Assembly (NCBI RefSeq): GCF_050003625.1
Contig: NC_134397.1
Location: 266,408,070-266,472,069, forward strand
DNA length: 64,000 nt
DNA from: Haematobia irritans
Taxonomy: Eukaryota; Arthropoda; Insecta; Diptera; Muscidae
Direction of reading: 5' to 3'
The translations under genes were made by a program, and so were the position numbers. Positions 18,800 to 30,534 of the stretch are shown piece after piece (the stretch's first letter is position 1; each line of letters begins with the position of its first letter). The notes under the pieces were generated by a model. The model worked only from the letters and a program-made list of their open reading frames with translations. It did no database searches and was not told the origin of the DNA.

Positions 18800-20578
18800 A
18801 ACGATAAAAACTTGTATTACAACAACATCGCCGACGAAATGGAGCAAGCAGCAAACACAGGAAACATGCGCAAGGTCTACGCATCCATAAAGAAAATTGG
18901 TGGTAACAACATCAGAAATACGGAAATAATTAAAGACAGCGATGGCAACATTCTAACATCGCCAATGTCACAACTCAGTCGGTGGCGGGAATACTATATT
19001 GAACAACAGCGAACCCTTGACAGCAGTACATGGCAGCGTCAACACGAAATATTGGACATCTCAATCGAGCCTCCAACGACTGCAGAAATCGAAACCGCGC
19101 TACTACAGCTCAAGAATGGGAAATCCGCAGGTCCCGATGATATCCCTGCCGAGCTCCTTAAGTATGGAGCATCGACATTAGCCCAGCCACTTTACAGGGT
19201 AATTAGAACTGCGTGGGTCACAAACAATATACCAAAACAATGGAAGGAAGGAGTAGTAATAACAATCCCCAAAAAAGGTGATTTGCGCGAGTGTAAAAAT
19301 TGGAGGGGAATAACCTTACTAAACTCCATAGCCAAGCTCATGGCAACGCTGCTACTCAACCGCATCACCCCCGCCGTGGAAAGCATACTTCGAAAGGAAC
19401 AAGCGGGTTTCAGACAGGGTAGATCTTGCTCAGACCACATAAACACCCTGCGGGTTATCATAGAACAATCAAGAGAGTTCAACTCCCCACTATATCTTCT
19501 GTTTGTCGACTTCGAACGCGCCTTCGACACTGTATCAAGGGAGGCACTCTGGGAAACGCTAGCGGAAAAGGGTTTCCCGGAAAAAATAATATCACTTATA
19601 CAAGAACTCTATAACTCTTCTGAGAGTAGGGTACGGTTCAACAACGCCGAAAGCCTGCCTTTCACACCCACCAGCGGAGTCAGACAGGGCTGCATGCTCT
19701 CGCCAATATTATTCTTGCTCCTGCTAGATAAAGTGATGGAACAAACAACCACGGAAGCTCCAAGTGGGATAAAATGGAATATGACAGAGCGTCTAAACGA
19801 TATCGACTACGCAGATGATATCTGTCTGATGGCACATCGATTCATCGACATTGAAGATAAACTAAAAAAGTTATCAATAAATGCTGCTAAAATCGGCCTG
19901 AAAATTAACACAAGGAAGACCAAAATTATGAGGATAAACTCAAACGTGGCCTCAACCCTAAAACTAAATGGCACCATCATCGAAGAAACAGAGTCTTTCA
20001 ACTATCTGGGAAGTGTCATCACCAAAGACGGGGGTACGGATGATGACATAATTTCGCGTATAAACAAAGCAAGAAGTGCTTTTTACTCCCTGCACAAAGT
20101 ATGGCGCAACAATAGGATCAGCAGGAAAACCAAACTCCGCATTTTCGACTGTAGTGTCAAATCAGTCCTATTATACGGTTCCACTACATGGGGATTAACC
20201 CAATCAAATATAAATAAACTGCAGACCTTTGTCAACCGGTGCCTGCGCAGAATATTATGTATTTATTGGCCAAACACAATTAGCAACACCGATCTTCATA
20301 ACATAACCAACAGCAACAAAATTGAGTATGACATAAAAAAACGCAAATGGACTTGGATCGGCCACATACTTAGGAGAAACGACAACGGTATCACTAAATC
20401 AGCTCTGCAATGGAACCCCCAAGGACAAAGAAGACCGGGAAGACCAAGAAATACCTGGATGAGGTCTGTAAGACGCGAGTGCGAAAGCCAGCATATGTCG
20501 TGTAGCCAAGTAAAACACATTGCCTACGACAAAACAAAATGGAAAGATTTTGTAATCGCCCTATGTTCAGAGAACTGA
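18800..20578 (+). CDS. Reverse transcriptase fragment of the RTE-like LINE
   Basis: About 592 codons remain open up to TGA at 20576-20578, with no true start because the 5' end is truncated; the frame continues upstream into the older element. Numbering from the TTG at 18812, the RT motifs run in order: NWRGITLLN (163-171), EQAGFRQGRS (196-205), FVDFERAFD (231-239) with catalytic Asp233, SGVRQGCMLSP (288-298) and YADD (333-336). The thumb and C-terminal region end in GRPRNTWMRSVRRE. RT residues look intact, so the copy is young, but without its endonuclease it cannot move alone. The endonuclease part would normally lie upstream. Confidence 0.88.
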   Translation, partial: NDKNLYYNNIADEMEQAANTGNMRKVYASIKKIGGNNIRNTEIIKDSDGNILTSPMSQLSRWREYYIEQQRTLDSSTWQRQHEILDISIEPPTTAEIETALLQLKNGKSAGPDDIPAELLKYGASTLAQPLYRVIRTAWVTNNIPKQWKEGVVITIPKKGDLRECKNWRGITLLNSIAKLMATLLLNRITPAVESILRKEQAGFRQGRSCSDHINTLRVIIEQSREFNSPLYLLFVDFERAFDTVSREALWETLAEKGFPEKIISLIQELYNSSESRVRFNNAESLPFTPTSGVRQGCMLSPILFLLLLDKVMEQTTTEAPSGIKWNMTERLNDIDYADDICLMAHRFIDIEDKLKKLSINAAKIGLKINTRKTKIMRINSNVASTLKLNGTIIEETESFNYLGSVITKDGGTDDDIISRINKARSAFYSLHKVWRNNRISRKTKLRIFDCSVKSVLLYGSTTWGLTQSNINKLQTFVNRCLRRILCIYWPNTISNTDLHNITNSNKIEYDIKKRKWTWIGHILRRNDNGITKSALQWNPQGQRRPGRPRNTWMRSVRRECESQHMSCSQVKHIAYDKTKWKDFVIALCSEN

Positions 20579-20628
20579 ACTTTTAATTATTGTGATTTAC
20601 TGTACATGTATACACGATATGTAAATAA

Positions 20629-21065
<437 letters not shown>

Positions 21066-22673
21066 TATACCCTCCACCATAGGATGGGGGTATATTAACT
21101 TTGTCATTCCGTTTGTAACACATCGAAATATTGCTCTAAGACCCCATAAAGTATATATATTCTGGGTCGTGGTGAAATTCAGAGTCGATCTGAGCATGTC
21201 CGTCCGTCCGTCTGTTGAAATCACGCTAACTTCCGAACGAAAAAAGCTATCGACTTGAAACTTGGCACAAGTAGTTGTTATTGATATAGGTCAGATGGTA
21301 TTGAAAATGGGCCATATCGGTCCACTTTTACGTATAGCCCCCATATAAACGGACCCCCAAATTTGGTTTGTGATTGCTCTAAGAGAAGCAAATTTCATCC
21401 GATCCGGCTGAAATTTGGTACATGGTATTATTATATGGTCTCTAACAACCATGCAAAAATTGGTCCATATCGGTCTATAATTACATATAGCCCCCATATA
21501 AACCGATCCCCCGATTTGGCTTGCGGAGCCTCTAAGAGAGCCAAATTTCATCCGATCCGGCTGAAATTTGGTACATGGTGTTAGTATATGTTCTCTAACA
21601 ACCATGCAAAAATTGGTCCACATCGGTCCATAATTATATATAGCCCCAAATATAAACCGATCCCCCGATTTGGCTTGCGGAGCCTCTAAGAGAAGAAATT
21701 TCATCCGATCCGGCTGCAATTTGGTACATGGTGTTGGTATATGTTCTCTAATGACCATGCAAAAATTGGTCCACATCGGCTTATAATTATATATAGCCCC
21801 CATATTAACCGATCCCCAGATTTGACCTCCGGAGCCTCTTAGAGGAGCAAAAGTCATCCGATCCGATTGAAATATGGTCCGTGGTGTTAGTATATTGTCT
21901 CTAACAACCATGCCAAAATTGGTCCATATCGGTCCATAATTATATATAGCCCCCATATAAGCCGATCCCCAGATTTGATCTCCGGAGCCTCTTAGAGGAG
22001 CAAAATTCATTCGATCCGGTTGAAATTGGGTACGTGGTGTTAGTATATGGTCTCTAACAACCATGCAAGAATTGGTCCATATCGGTCCATAATTATATAT
22101 AGCCCCCAGATAAATCGATCCCCAGATTTTCGGTCTATAGTTATATATAGGCGATCCCCAATCACACAAAAATTGGTCCTTATCGGTTCATAATCATGGT
22201 TGCCACTCGAGCCAAAAATAATCTACCAAAATTTTATTTTTATAGAAAACATTGTCAAAATGTTATTTCTATAGAACATTTTGTCAAAATATTGGCAAAA
22301 TTTTATTTCTATAGAAAATTTTGTTACAATTTTATTTCTATAGAAAATTTTATCCAAATTTTATTTCTATAGAAAATTTTTTCCAAATTTTACTTCTATA
22401 GAAAATGTTGTCAAAATTTTATTTCTATAGAAACTTTAAACTTAAATATATATGTATTTAATCGGCCTTTTTTAGTTTAATATATACCACGTATGGACTA
22501 TGTGATATATATTACGGTGTTAGGAAGTTTTAAGATACCTTGCTATCGGCAAGTATTACCGCAACCCAAGTAATTCGATTGTGGATGACAGTCTTCAGTA
22601 GAAGTTTCAACGCAATCCATGGTGGAGGGTACATAAGCTTCGGCCTGGCCGAACTTACGGCCGTATATACTTG
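21066..22673 (+). mobile_element. DINE-like element type A, full length (A2)
   Basis: The best complete type A copy. It has the TATACCC hairpin, CCCCATAAAGTATATATATT, GTCCGTCCGTCCGTCTG, and about five internal repeats of 170-180 bp (TTCATCCGATCCGGCTGAAA, GCCCCCATATAAACCGATCC). The 29-bp minisatellite lies at 22215-22437. The 3' end has CCATGGTGGAGGGTAC, the palindrome TTCGGCCTGGCCGAA, TACGGCCGTA and ACTTG-T(n). GGTGGAGGGTA is complementary to the 5' TATACCCTCCACC. The 292-codon minus-strand frame at 21291-22169 is a repeat artefact. Confidence 0.85.
22215..22437. repeat. 29-bp minisatellite inside type A
   Basis: About eight units of the TTTATTTCTATAGAAAATTT class between the internal repeats and the 3' terminus. 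This is the clearest sign that the minisatellite belongs to the type A element. Confidence 0.85.
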
Positions 22674-23620
22674 TTTTTTTATTTTTTATTAGTTTGCTAT
22701 TTTTTTGTAAAATTTAGTTGTCCAAAATTTGCACTTTAAATAGCCTGATTGCATTCTTTCTAATACTACCATGTTTTTGTCATTAACACGGTTTGAAAGA
22801 ACTTTAATAGCACATGAAGAAAAAAACAGAAAAATCGAATGAATCAAATATTGTTACCTAGAATTAAGTACGCAAAACTTAAATATAAGATAACTTAAAT
22901 TTAAGAGTGATTCTCCGCCCGGAATCAATACCAAAATCATTAGTGCAACAACACAATCTTTGGAACCGGGCATGCTTTTTACAGTACAATTTCCGATTTG
23001 TTTAAATTTCATTAAATATATGCTGTTCATATTTATTTCTGTCCTAAACTCATTTTAAATGCATACACTCTTTGCGTTGTGAGTACAATACAAATATCCT
23101 TGTTCTTGGTTGTGGTTAAGATGAAACCCCTCCCTCCTATCAACATTTTGTGCAAGATGACAGGAACTTTGGTAGACGAGTAACAAATTGCTTGCACATC
23201 GAAAACAATTCTAATGTGTATTTGTTTTTATTTTAAATGAAAAATGCCACAAGAGAGGAAATTATTTTTATAATGCAAACATGTTGGTATTATCATACTA
23301 ACATCGACATGGCTAGATGAATTTTTGCATATATTATTTATATAGTATGTCTTTTAATAAAATAAACAAAGGATATTTGTTGGTAAAAAAAAAACAATAG
23401 CAAAAGAGAATATATTTTTCTGTTTTAGATATTTTTTTTCCTAAAGAAAATACTTGGTTTGTATTAAAAAAAAATTAACCAAATTTTTTGTTACAAAACA
23501 AATTAAATATTTTTTAAAATTATATCGTTTTAATTTAAAGTAAATATTTTTGTTTTTGTGAAAATAAAAAATAACGAGAAAATATGCATTTACTTTACTT
23601 TGCTTTATTATTCTTTATTT
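22674..23620. other. AT-rich sequence with a decayed E-type MITE
   Basis: At about 22790-22990 there is a diverged copy of the right half of MITE E (CACATGAAGAAAAAAACAGA, CCGGAATCAATACCAAAATC, TCTTTGGAACCGGGCATGC). The rest, to 23620, is AT-rich without recognised content. Confidence 0.5.
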
Positions 23621-23673
23621 GGTCGAAACTGGAATTGAACGCAGAACCTTTTATATGTAAGGTGGGTGTACTA
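23621..23673 (-). pseudogene. tRNA-like gene, 3' part (split by a 5.3-kb insertion)
   Basis: On the minus strand this reads TACACCCACCTTACATATAA and then the B-box region GGTTCTGCGTTCAATTCC, ending TTTCGACC. Joined at the TA to 28964-28987 it makes a 75-nt tRNA-shaped unit. Related tRNA-like units are common in fly genomes. The B box has an extra substitution and the stems are imperfect, so it is likely a tRNA-derived repeat and not a working tRNA. Confidence 0.6.
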
Positions 23674-23866
23674 CACGCAAAGAAAAAAAAAAACGTTTGG
23701 AAAACGTGTACCGAAAACGTTTTTCTTTTGTTAGAGTTTTTTGGATTGCTTCGAAAATTTTAAACTTTTATCACCAAAAAAATTCGTTTGTTACAAAATT
23801 TTTGTTTTTTCAATAAAAAAAGTTATTTTTGAAACAACATTACAGTCCATTTCGTTTATTTGTATA

Positions 23867-25016
23867 CACGCAGAGAAGAAACATGATTGTCACAATCATA
23901 TTCGAAGAGCAAAATAATATGATAGGAGCTATTTTTGCGGCGACCATGTAACATTTTAACCTGCAACCATGTTGGATCAGTGAACATGGTTCTAAGAAAA
24001 ATATAATTGTCCTCATCTAAAATGTTATTATATTGATAAAAAGAATTTTGTTTGGATGAAAAGACAATGGTCACGATTTAAAATGTTATGGTATTCATTC
24101 AAAATGTTTTTCTTCTAGTTAAAAGAACATGGTCACAACCTAAAATGTTTTGATCTTTATGAAAAAACTTTTTTCATCGTCGAAAAAAGGACGCCACTTG
24201 AGAAAAGAAAACACAAAATTAACATTATTTATTTGTTTTTATTTATTTATAAACTAATTCATTGTTTGTTTGTATTTATAATGTCGTGCAAGCAAACATC
24301 ACATATTTTTACACACACTATTTTATTTCAATTTCAACAATAAGTAATCATTCCATATTTACATCGTGTGCCCATCAAATGTACAAACGCAGACATCATG
24401 TAACTGCAAATAAAAATAAATGATCCATATAGAAAAATGCAGAACAAAAAACAGGTATATTTTTCAATTACACTTTCCTTTTTTGTGTTCACATAAAACC
24501 ACGTGCCACTTATGAATAAATAAATTAACACAAAACACAGTAAATCCGTATTCTCCGTCCATTCCAAGAAACAATCAACACACGACTGACGCGCAAAATG
24601 AAAATCGTGTGTACCTGCTCAATGTTTTTATAAAATTCTTTTCGCTGCAAAAAAGTTAAAAAATTAAATGGTCACGAAAAAATGTAAATGGTCTTTATGG
24701 CCATGTAATGGTTCTAGACATATCTATACTTAATCTATAAAAATACTTTTTTCTCTGTAAAAAAGTAAAAAAAATTGAATGGTCAGGTACATGATTTTCC
24801 CGACCATTTAATGGTCTCAAATTCTATCATTTAAATGATAGAACATGTTTGCGGTATTTGATAACCATTCAAATGCTTATTGCAACCATATATTTTTCTC
24901 CGCTCGAAAACTATTTTTACAAAGACAAAATACATGGTTTTCGCGGCAATTACATGCTCTAGATAACCATTAAATGGATGCGGCAACCATGTCCAAACAT
25001 GGTTTTTCTGTGCGTG
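23867..25016. mobile_element. Element Y: MITE of 1150 bp with CACGCA ends
   Basis: The inverted ends CACGCAGAGAAGAAACATG and, from the right, CACGCACAGAAAAACCATG match at about 16 of 19 positions. TA flanks both sides, and the insertion splits the TATACCC head of the DINE-like element. The interior is rich in ACCATGT/CATGGT-like motifs. No transposase is encoded; the 72- and 77-codon frames inside have no domain. Confidence 0.72.
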
Positions 25017-26334
25017 TACCCTAAACCAAATAGTGGTCAGTGTATAATAAGTTTGATCGGCCAAAAAATGTGCCTACCAGAAATATTGATTTTAGACCCC
25101 ATAAAATATATACCGATCGACTCAGAATCACCTCCTGAATCGATCTAGCGCTTGGTGTCCGTCCGTCCGTCCGTCTGTCCATGTATTTGTTGTTCACAGG
25201 ATTCCGGTCGCAATTATTAACCGATTTTGATGAAATTTGGTACAGGGAGTTTTTTGGGCACAAGGACGAACGCTATTGAATTTGGAAGAAATCGGATCAA
25301 ATTTAGATATAGCTCCCATATATATGTATCTCCCGATTTCGACAAATGGGGTCACGTTGAGCGTTCTTTCAAACGGATCGTCACCAAATTTGGCAAAAGG
25401 TAATCTTTTCCAACGCCCTTCAATTCTGCAAAATTTTATCCAAATCGGTTCAGATTTAGATATAGCTCTCATATATATATATATATGTATCGCCCGATTT
25501 TCCCAAATTTGGCCACAAAACCTTTATTTATCAAACGATCTTACTCAAAGTTGGCTATATATAATCTTCTATAGCACTAACTATATGTGCAAAAAAATCA
25601 TCGAAATCGGTTCAGATTTAGCTATAGCTCTCATATATATGTACCGCCCGATTTTTCTAAATTTGGCCATAAAACCCTTATTTATCAACCGATCTTACTA
25701 AAAGTTGACTAGATCCAGTCTTCTATAGTACTAACTATATGTGCAAAATTTCATCGAAATCGGTTCAGATTTAGATATAGCTCCCATATATATGTATAGC
25801 CCGATTTTCCCAAATTTGGCCATAGAACCCTTATTTATTAACCGATCTTACTAAAAGTTTACTAGATCCAGTCCTCTATAGTACTAACTATATGTGCAAA
25901 ATTTCATCGAAATCGGTTCAGATGTAGATATAGCTCCCATATATGTATCACCCGATTTTGGAAAATTCGCCCCTAATAACCTTATGTTTGACCATACAGG
26001 CCTCATTTCTTAACTGATCTTACTCAAATCTTGCACAAGGTAACCTTTTGTGGTATTAATCAAACCCGCAAAATATTATGCAAATTGGTTCAGATTTAGA
26101 TATAGCTTCCATATATATGCATCGCTCGATTTTCCCAAATTTGGCCATAGTACTCTTAATTATTAACCAATGTTACTCCAATTTCAAATTTTGATGTACT
26201 AGCCGATCGTACTTATACGTACTTGTAGCTCTTACATAAGAATATTGCTCGATTTTTACAAATTTGTATTTATTACCCACACTAATTTAACGATTTTCTC
26301 TTTTTTAATAATGGGCTCAATATTAGTGGCATAC

Positions 26335-26423
26335 AAAGTTCACCAATGTGGTACCACAATGGACTGAATAGTCTAAGTGAGCCTGATACATCGGGCTACC
26401 ACCTAACCTAACCTAACCTAACC
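26335..26423 (+). mobile_element. Short retroposon with (CCTAA)n tail, copy 1
   Basis: An 89-bp insertion flanked by an 11-bp direct repeat, TAGTGGCATAC, at 26324-26334 and 26424-26434. The body, GTTCACCAATGTGGTACCAC and AGTCTAAGTGAGCCTGATAC, is the 3' part of the longer copy at 38527-38713. The tail is CCTAACCTAACCTAACCTAA. 5' truncation, a target-site duplication and a fixed 3' tail show retroposition. Confidence 0.82.
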
Positions 26424-26710
26424 TAGTGGCATACTAACTCTGTAGGTGCAATATCAACACAGCCAGTGTTGCTAGAAGTAGGGGAAATTCCCTATATGTA
26501 GGGGTTTTCTAATATTTAACGTCTTGTAGGGACGTAGGGCCACAATGTAGGACATTTTCACTCAACATATTTTGTAATAATTTTTACATTTTGGTGGCTC
26601 TAGAGGAGGAAATTAGAAGCCGGCAAGGCTTGATCTTTGACAATGTGTGGTAAACTTTATTCCTGTAGAAAAATTTGTCAACATTTTAATTCTATGTTCA
26701 TTTAATTCTA

Positions 26711-27688
26711 CACGGATGAAAAAAGACTGTTTTTCATATGTTTGGCTATAAACATTATATGTTTGGAACACAAATTTTTAAACACAATATTTTTAAGTGC
26801 AAGCATATAATGTTCATAAACTAGCATAACATGTTTGGGACATATATGTTAATATGTTAGAACATATTATGTTTGGGACATAAAATGTTTGTAAATATAA
26901 TATGCTTGGATGCAAACATATATTAATTTAGAAATAGCCTATAAACATATATGTGTTTAGTAGCTTGGAGCGCTATTTAACAGGGAGCGATATTGAATTA
27001 AGTTGGTGGTTGTTGCTTGTTATTACAAAATTAACATTTTATTTTTCCTTGGGCAATTGATCAGCTACTTCTTTGATCCTTATAAACTGTGTGGTCCGCT
27101 GTTCGAATCCCCGTCCGGCAAAAGGTAAAATTAAAATAAAAAAAATCATACAATTGAATAATTTCTTCTACAATGTTTGTATTACAGAAAAAGGTGCTAA
27201 GAACTAAAAAATCTCGTGGAAGTGAGAAAGATGTGAGGGAATATACAATTAGGCAGAAACAAAATTTTGAGCATTCAGGTCGAAAACCTATGTTGTTAGC
27301 ACCTATATTACCTGTTTATTTTCATAATTCATTATGATTGTAAATATATAAATAAATAAATAAAATTTTGAGCACAATATTGTTTGGGAGAATTTTTTTT
27401 AAGCATATAATATTTTTGGGTGCAAAATGCTTCCAAACATATTATATGTTCACATAATAACATATTGTTTTTTGGAAGACAACATTATTGAATTTGGATG
27501 CATAAATACAAAATGTTTGGAACTTACACTACCCAAACATATATTGTTTAGACCAATATGCTTTCAAACATATTATATATTGGAAGAGATCAAACATATA
27601 AATGTTTGGGCAATACCCAAAAATGTATATGCTTGAAGCAAAATATGTTTGGGAGTATATGTTACAGAAGCGATTTTTTGTGAGGGTG
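26711..27688 (+). mobile_element. Element Z, copy 1 (978 bp)
   Basis: Begins CACGGATGAAAAAAGACTG and ends CGATTTTTTGTGAGGGTG, flanked by TA inside the 29-bp minisatellite. It is full of TATGTTTGG/ACATAT motifs. Its middle has a tRNA-like 3' half with the B-box-like CTGTTCGAATCCCCGTCC (about 27100). A near-identical copy lies in reverse at 30594-31572. No transposase is present. Confidence 0.82.
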
Positions 27689-27690
27689 TA

Positions 27691-27860
27691 TGTCAAAATT
27701 GTATTTCTATAGAAATTTTTTTCAAAATATTATTTCTATAAACAATTTTCTCAAAATTTTATTTCTATAGAATTTATTGTCAAAATTTTATTTCTATAGA
27801 AAAATTTCTCACAAAAATTTGTTTATAGAAACTTTTCCAAAATTTTATTTTTATAGAGAT
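27691..27860. repeat. 29-bp minisatellite within element D
   Basis: About five diverged units (TTTATTTCTATAGAAA class), continuing the units at 26640-26710 on the other side of element Z. Confidence 0.7.
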
Positions 27861-28463
27861 TTAACAAATAAGATTACTAATTTGGGTAGAATTCTACTAA
27901 CTGTGGCATACGTGGTGTTAATACAAATTTATATTCTAAGTTATATACGTTGCATATTCATGTTTTAAGATAATAAAGTACTTAGAACCATTTTTGTTTT
28001 GTAACATTTTTTAAATTTAACGAAAAATATAGTAGGGAAAATTGTTTGGGAATGTATGGGAAAGTAGGGAACTTTTTTTTCCTTGTAGGGTAAACCGAAC
28101 ATTTTCCATGGCAACATTGATTATGAGCTATAGTCAGATTGACACAAAGCACTCATAGACATGTACCCCTTAATTTTCTTAAATATGCAACTGCGGTTCA
28201 TCTCCCAGACTTATATGTTACCCCACAAAGGCTTATATTACTAATTCTGTAATGGTGGTTTAGGGTATGATGTAGTCGACCCCGCCCGACTTTCTACTTT
28301 ACTTACTTGTTTAACGTTTATTTTAACACTGTTCTTTTCTGACTTTAGGTCTTTAATAAGACACATTTTACAGTTCAAAATTTAATATACTACAATGTAA
28401 TGTTGAACATTTTTTCGAAATCTTCCGAACATATCTGGAATATATGTAAAAAAAAAAAACTTT

Positions 28464-28535
28464 GGTCGAAGCAGGGATCGAACCCACGACCCTTGGCATG
28501 CTAGTCGGACGTAGCAACCACTGCTCCACGGTGCC
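28464..28535 (-). pseudogene. tRNA-like sequence with Pol III boxes and a T-run terminator
   Basis: On the minus strand a 72-nt unit has an A-box-like GTGGAGCAGTGGTTG, a loop with CTAGCAT and the B box GGTTCGATCCC, ending TTCGACC. It is followed by AAAG and a run of T residues suited to Pol III termination. The acceptor ends do not pair well, so I call it a tRNA-derived repeat. The same ending, TTCGACC, occurs in the split unit at 23621. Confidence 0.6.
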
Positions 28536-28568
28536 AAACTAAATGTTTGTTTATTGATGACCATAACA

Positions 28569-28640
28569 GGTACATAGCTCAGTGGTTGGTGTGTTGGCTT
28601 ACAAAGTGCATGGTCCGCGGTTCGATTCTCCGTCCAGGCG
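28569..28640 (+). pseudogene. Second tRNA-like sequence, divergent from the first
   Basis: GGTACATAGCTCAGTGGTTG holds a good A box and GGTTCGATTCTCCG a B box. It lies 33 bp from the minus-strand unit and points away from it. Its downstream flank (TTTCTTCTACATTGTTGGTA) is shared with element Z, which links X and Z. The anticodon stem is irregular, so function as a tRNA is unlikely. Confidence 0.55.
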
Positions 28641-28963
28641 AAAGGTTAAAACATTTTAAAAATTTATAAAATCGTATAATTTCTTCTACATTGTTGGTAT
28701 TACAGGAAAGTTAAGAACTAAAAAACATCGTGGATGTGAGAAAGATGTGAGGAAAATGCAATTAGCAAGAAAACAATGTTTTTTTTTTTGTTTTGAGTTT
28801 GTCCTTATGAAATTGTTTTTACATCCTGGAAAAGAATAAACGTTTATCACAAAAAGTATATACTTTTCTTCCAAATACACTTCCTTACAGAGAAAAGCAA
28901 ATGAGAAACGAACTTTGTTTGTCTAAAATTTCGTTTGGGAGGAAAGAATTATTTTTTTGCGTG

Positions 28964-28987
28964 TAGCCATTACACCAAGGTGGCTCC
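28964..28987 (-). pseudogene. tRNA-like gene, 5' part (split by element X)
   Basis: On the minus strand GGAGCCACCTTGGTGTAATG then GCTA is the 5' arm with the A box. Its other part is at 23621-23673. The break falls at TA, duplicated on both sides. Confidence 0.6.
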
Positions 28988-29879
28988 TTCAATATGCCAG
29001 CGCACCAATATCTATGATGCGGGAGTCCTTTTTACCATCCCTATTGTTTATGTTCTAGCCTTTCTTCTTCATCTAACATTTGAAAAGACATTTTTGGTGT
29101 GAAACATCTTAATGCCAAAAATTCTATTAACGCACTTGAAATACCAGACAAGAGAGCCTGAGTTTTATAACAAATATGCTACCGTGTTGGTGTCCATAGT
29201 TATGGAAGAAAGCAACTCCAGCTCTAATTTGAATGTCTTCATTGACTTAATGCCTAAATTCTAATCCGTCTTTCAATGTACGGGGTTGTTTTTTATTGTT
29301 CTTTCAACACCAAAGATATTCAACTCAAACTCAAAGCATGCTAAGAGAGGATTTAGTCGACTTATTTAAGACTGTCAATTGTGGCTTTGTTTTCAGTGAG
29401 GGGATGATGATGTTAACAAAATGACACAGTGGGTCGATGTTAATATTTGTGCTGAGAAAAGTTTTTGTTTTCAAAAAATCTGAATTGGTATTGTGAAGAC
29501 AAAATGATTGGCTGTGAAAAATCTGTGAAAGTTATCCCTTTGAAATTTGCAATGGAGAAATGATAAAGGATGAAGGAGAAACGAGTAAGGAGAAATGATT
29601 TGAATACAATTTTGGCAAGACTATTCAACGATGGCTTGGATCGAATTCATGACACTCAAGGAAAAAATACTTGGAGCATAAAATGTTCACCTTCCTTCAA
29701 ATATTTCGGTACCGATTTAGAGACAATGATGTTTTTTTTTTTAATAAATACATTTTTTATATAGATGCTGCATAAAACTAGAATTAGGATATGGATCTCA
29801 TTGCGAAGCGAATCATTTTGGAAAAAGCTGTGAAAGTTATCCCTTTGAAATTTTCAAGGCCCATCCTATTGGAGAAGTG
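28988..29879. other. Intergenic sequence, no gene recognised
   Basis: AT-rich DNA. The phrase CTGTGAAAGTTATCCCTTTG occurs near 29522 and again near 29829, so there is a local duplication of about 310 bp. No supported coding frame was found. Confidence 0.4.
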
Positions 29880-30534
29880 CACTGAAAAAAATATTGTCGT
29901 GAGGTCAAAGATTTCATGTCTTTAAATACGAATACAAATTTTGCTTAGCATAGAAGACGCATTTCTCTAAAATAAAGTTATTTTCCTTGTCCAAAAGTCG
30001 ATAAACTTTTCAATGAAGTCGTATTATCCTTATAATTAAGTGATTTGACTTAAAAATGGGTATCTTAACATGAAAGAAAAAATGTATAGGCTAAGGTCAA
30101 CTTGACTTTAATAATTCAGAAAAATTCTTTAAATTTAATGAAATTGTCTTTAAATTTGTTGTCTTTTTGCATCTTGACTACAAAGCAAAAAATCGTTCAA
30201 ATATAGGACATGTTTTTCAAAACTTTAATTTAAAGAAGTTTTTTACTTCAAACATAGCATAATTTCTACTGGAAATCGAGTTCTAATTTGGAAAATAAAG
30301 TTGCCGTTAACTCGTTTTTAAAGGACTTTGATAGCATATGAAGAAAAAAAGCTGAGAAAGCGAAAAATTAAAATTTGCTTCCTAGAAGCAAGTACACAAA
30401 ACCTAAATATAAAAGAGAATTGTGTCTTAAAAGTATCCTTACTTGTATTCTCCGCTTCTTTGGCTCGGAATCAATACCAAATTTTTTAAAGTAAAGACAA
30501 AATCTTTGGAAACGAGTATGCTTTTTTATCAGTG
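29880..30534 (+). mobile_element. MITE E, complete copy (E1, 655 bp)
   Basis: The left end is CACTGAAAAAAATATTGTCG and the right end GCTTTTTTATCAGTG, giving an inverted repeat CACTGA-A(n). The body contains GTGATTTGACTTAAAAATGG, TTTGCTTCCTAGAAGCAAGT and TCGGAATCAATACCAAA. It defines the family found again at 30535, 33505, 36892 and 38458. It has no coding capacity. Confidence 0.78.

Larger units (their letters stand above)
23862..28309 (+). mobile_element. DINE-like element (type D), interrupted by Y, a retroposon and Z
   Basis: The head TATACCCT is split by element Y and resumes at 25017 with TACCCTAAACC. CCCCATAAAATATATACCGA and GTCCGTCCGTCCGTCTGTCC follow, then type B-like internal repeats with ATCGGTTCAGATTTAGATAT. 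A short 29-bp minisatellite lies around 26640-27860, and the 3' stem-loop AGTCGACCCCGCCCGACT and ACTTG end at 28309. Frames at 25194-25472, 25237-25701 and others are repeat artefacts. Confidence 0.72.
23674..28963. mobile_element. Element X: TA-flanked insertion with CACGCAAA ends, host to nested elements
   Basis: The ends are CACGCAAAGAAAAAA (left) and TTTTTTTGCGTG (right), and both are flanked by TA. Removing the insertion rejoins a tRNA-like gene. Element X itself is 23674-23861 and 28310-28963 (about 840 bp); a DINE-like element fills the middle. Its right part includes two tRNA-like sequences. It encodes no protein, so it resembles a Tc1/mariner-type MITE. The superfamily is inferred from the TA duplication alone. 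Confidence 0.6.

Noticed and set aside
21291..22169. 292-codon open frame on the minus strand
   Set aside because: It lies wholly within type A internal repeats. The translated repeats (IWGSVYMGAIYNYGPIWT class) follow from the repeat unit being open in that frame, and similar frames occur in every copy.
28464..28535. A functional nuclear tRNA gene
   Set aside because: The A and B boxes and a terminator are present, but the acceptor ends do not pair and the unit belongs to a dispersed tRNA-like family.
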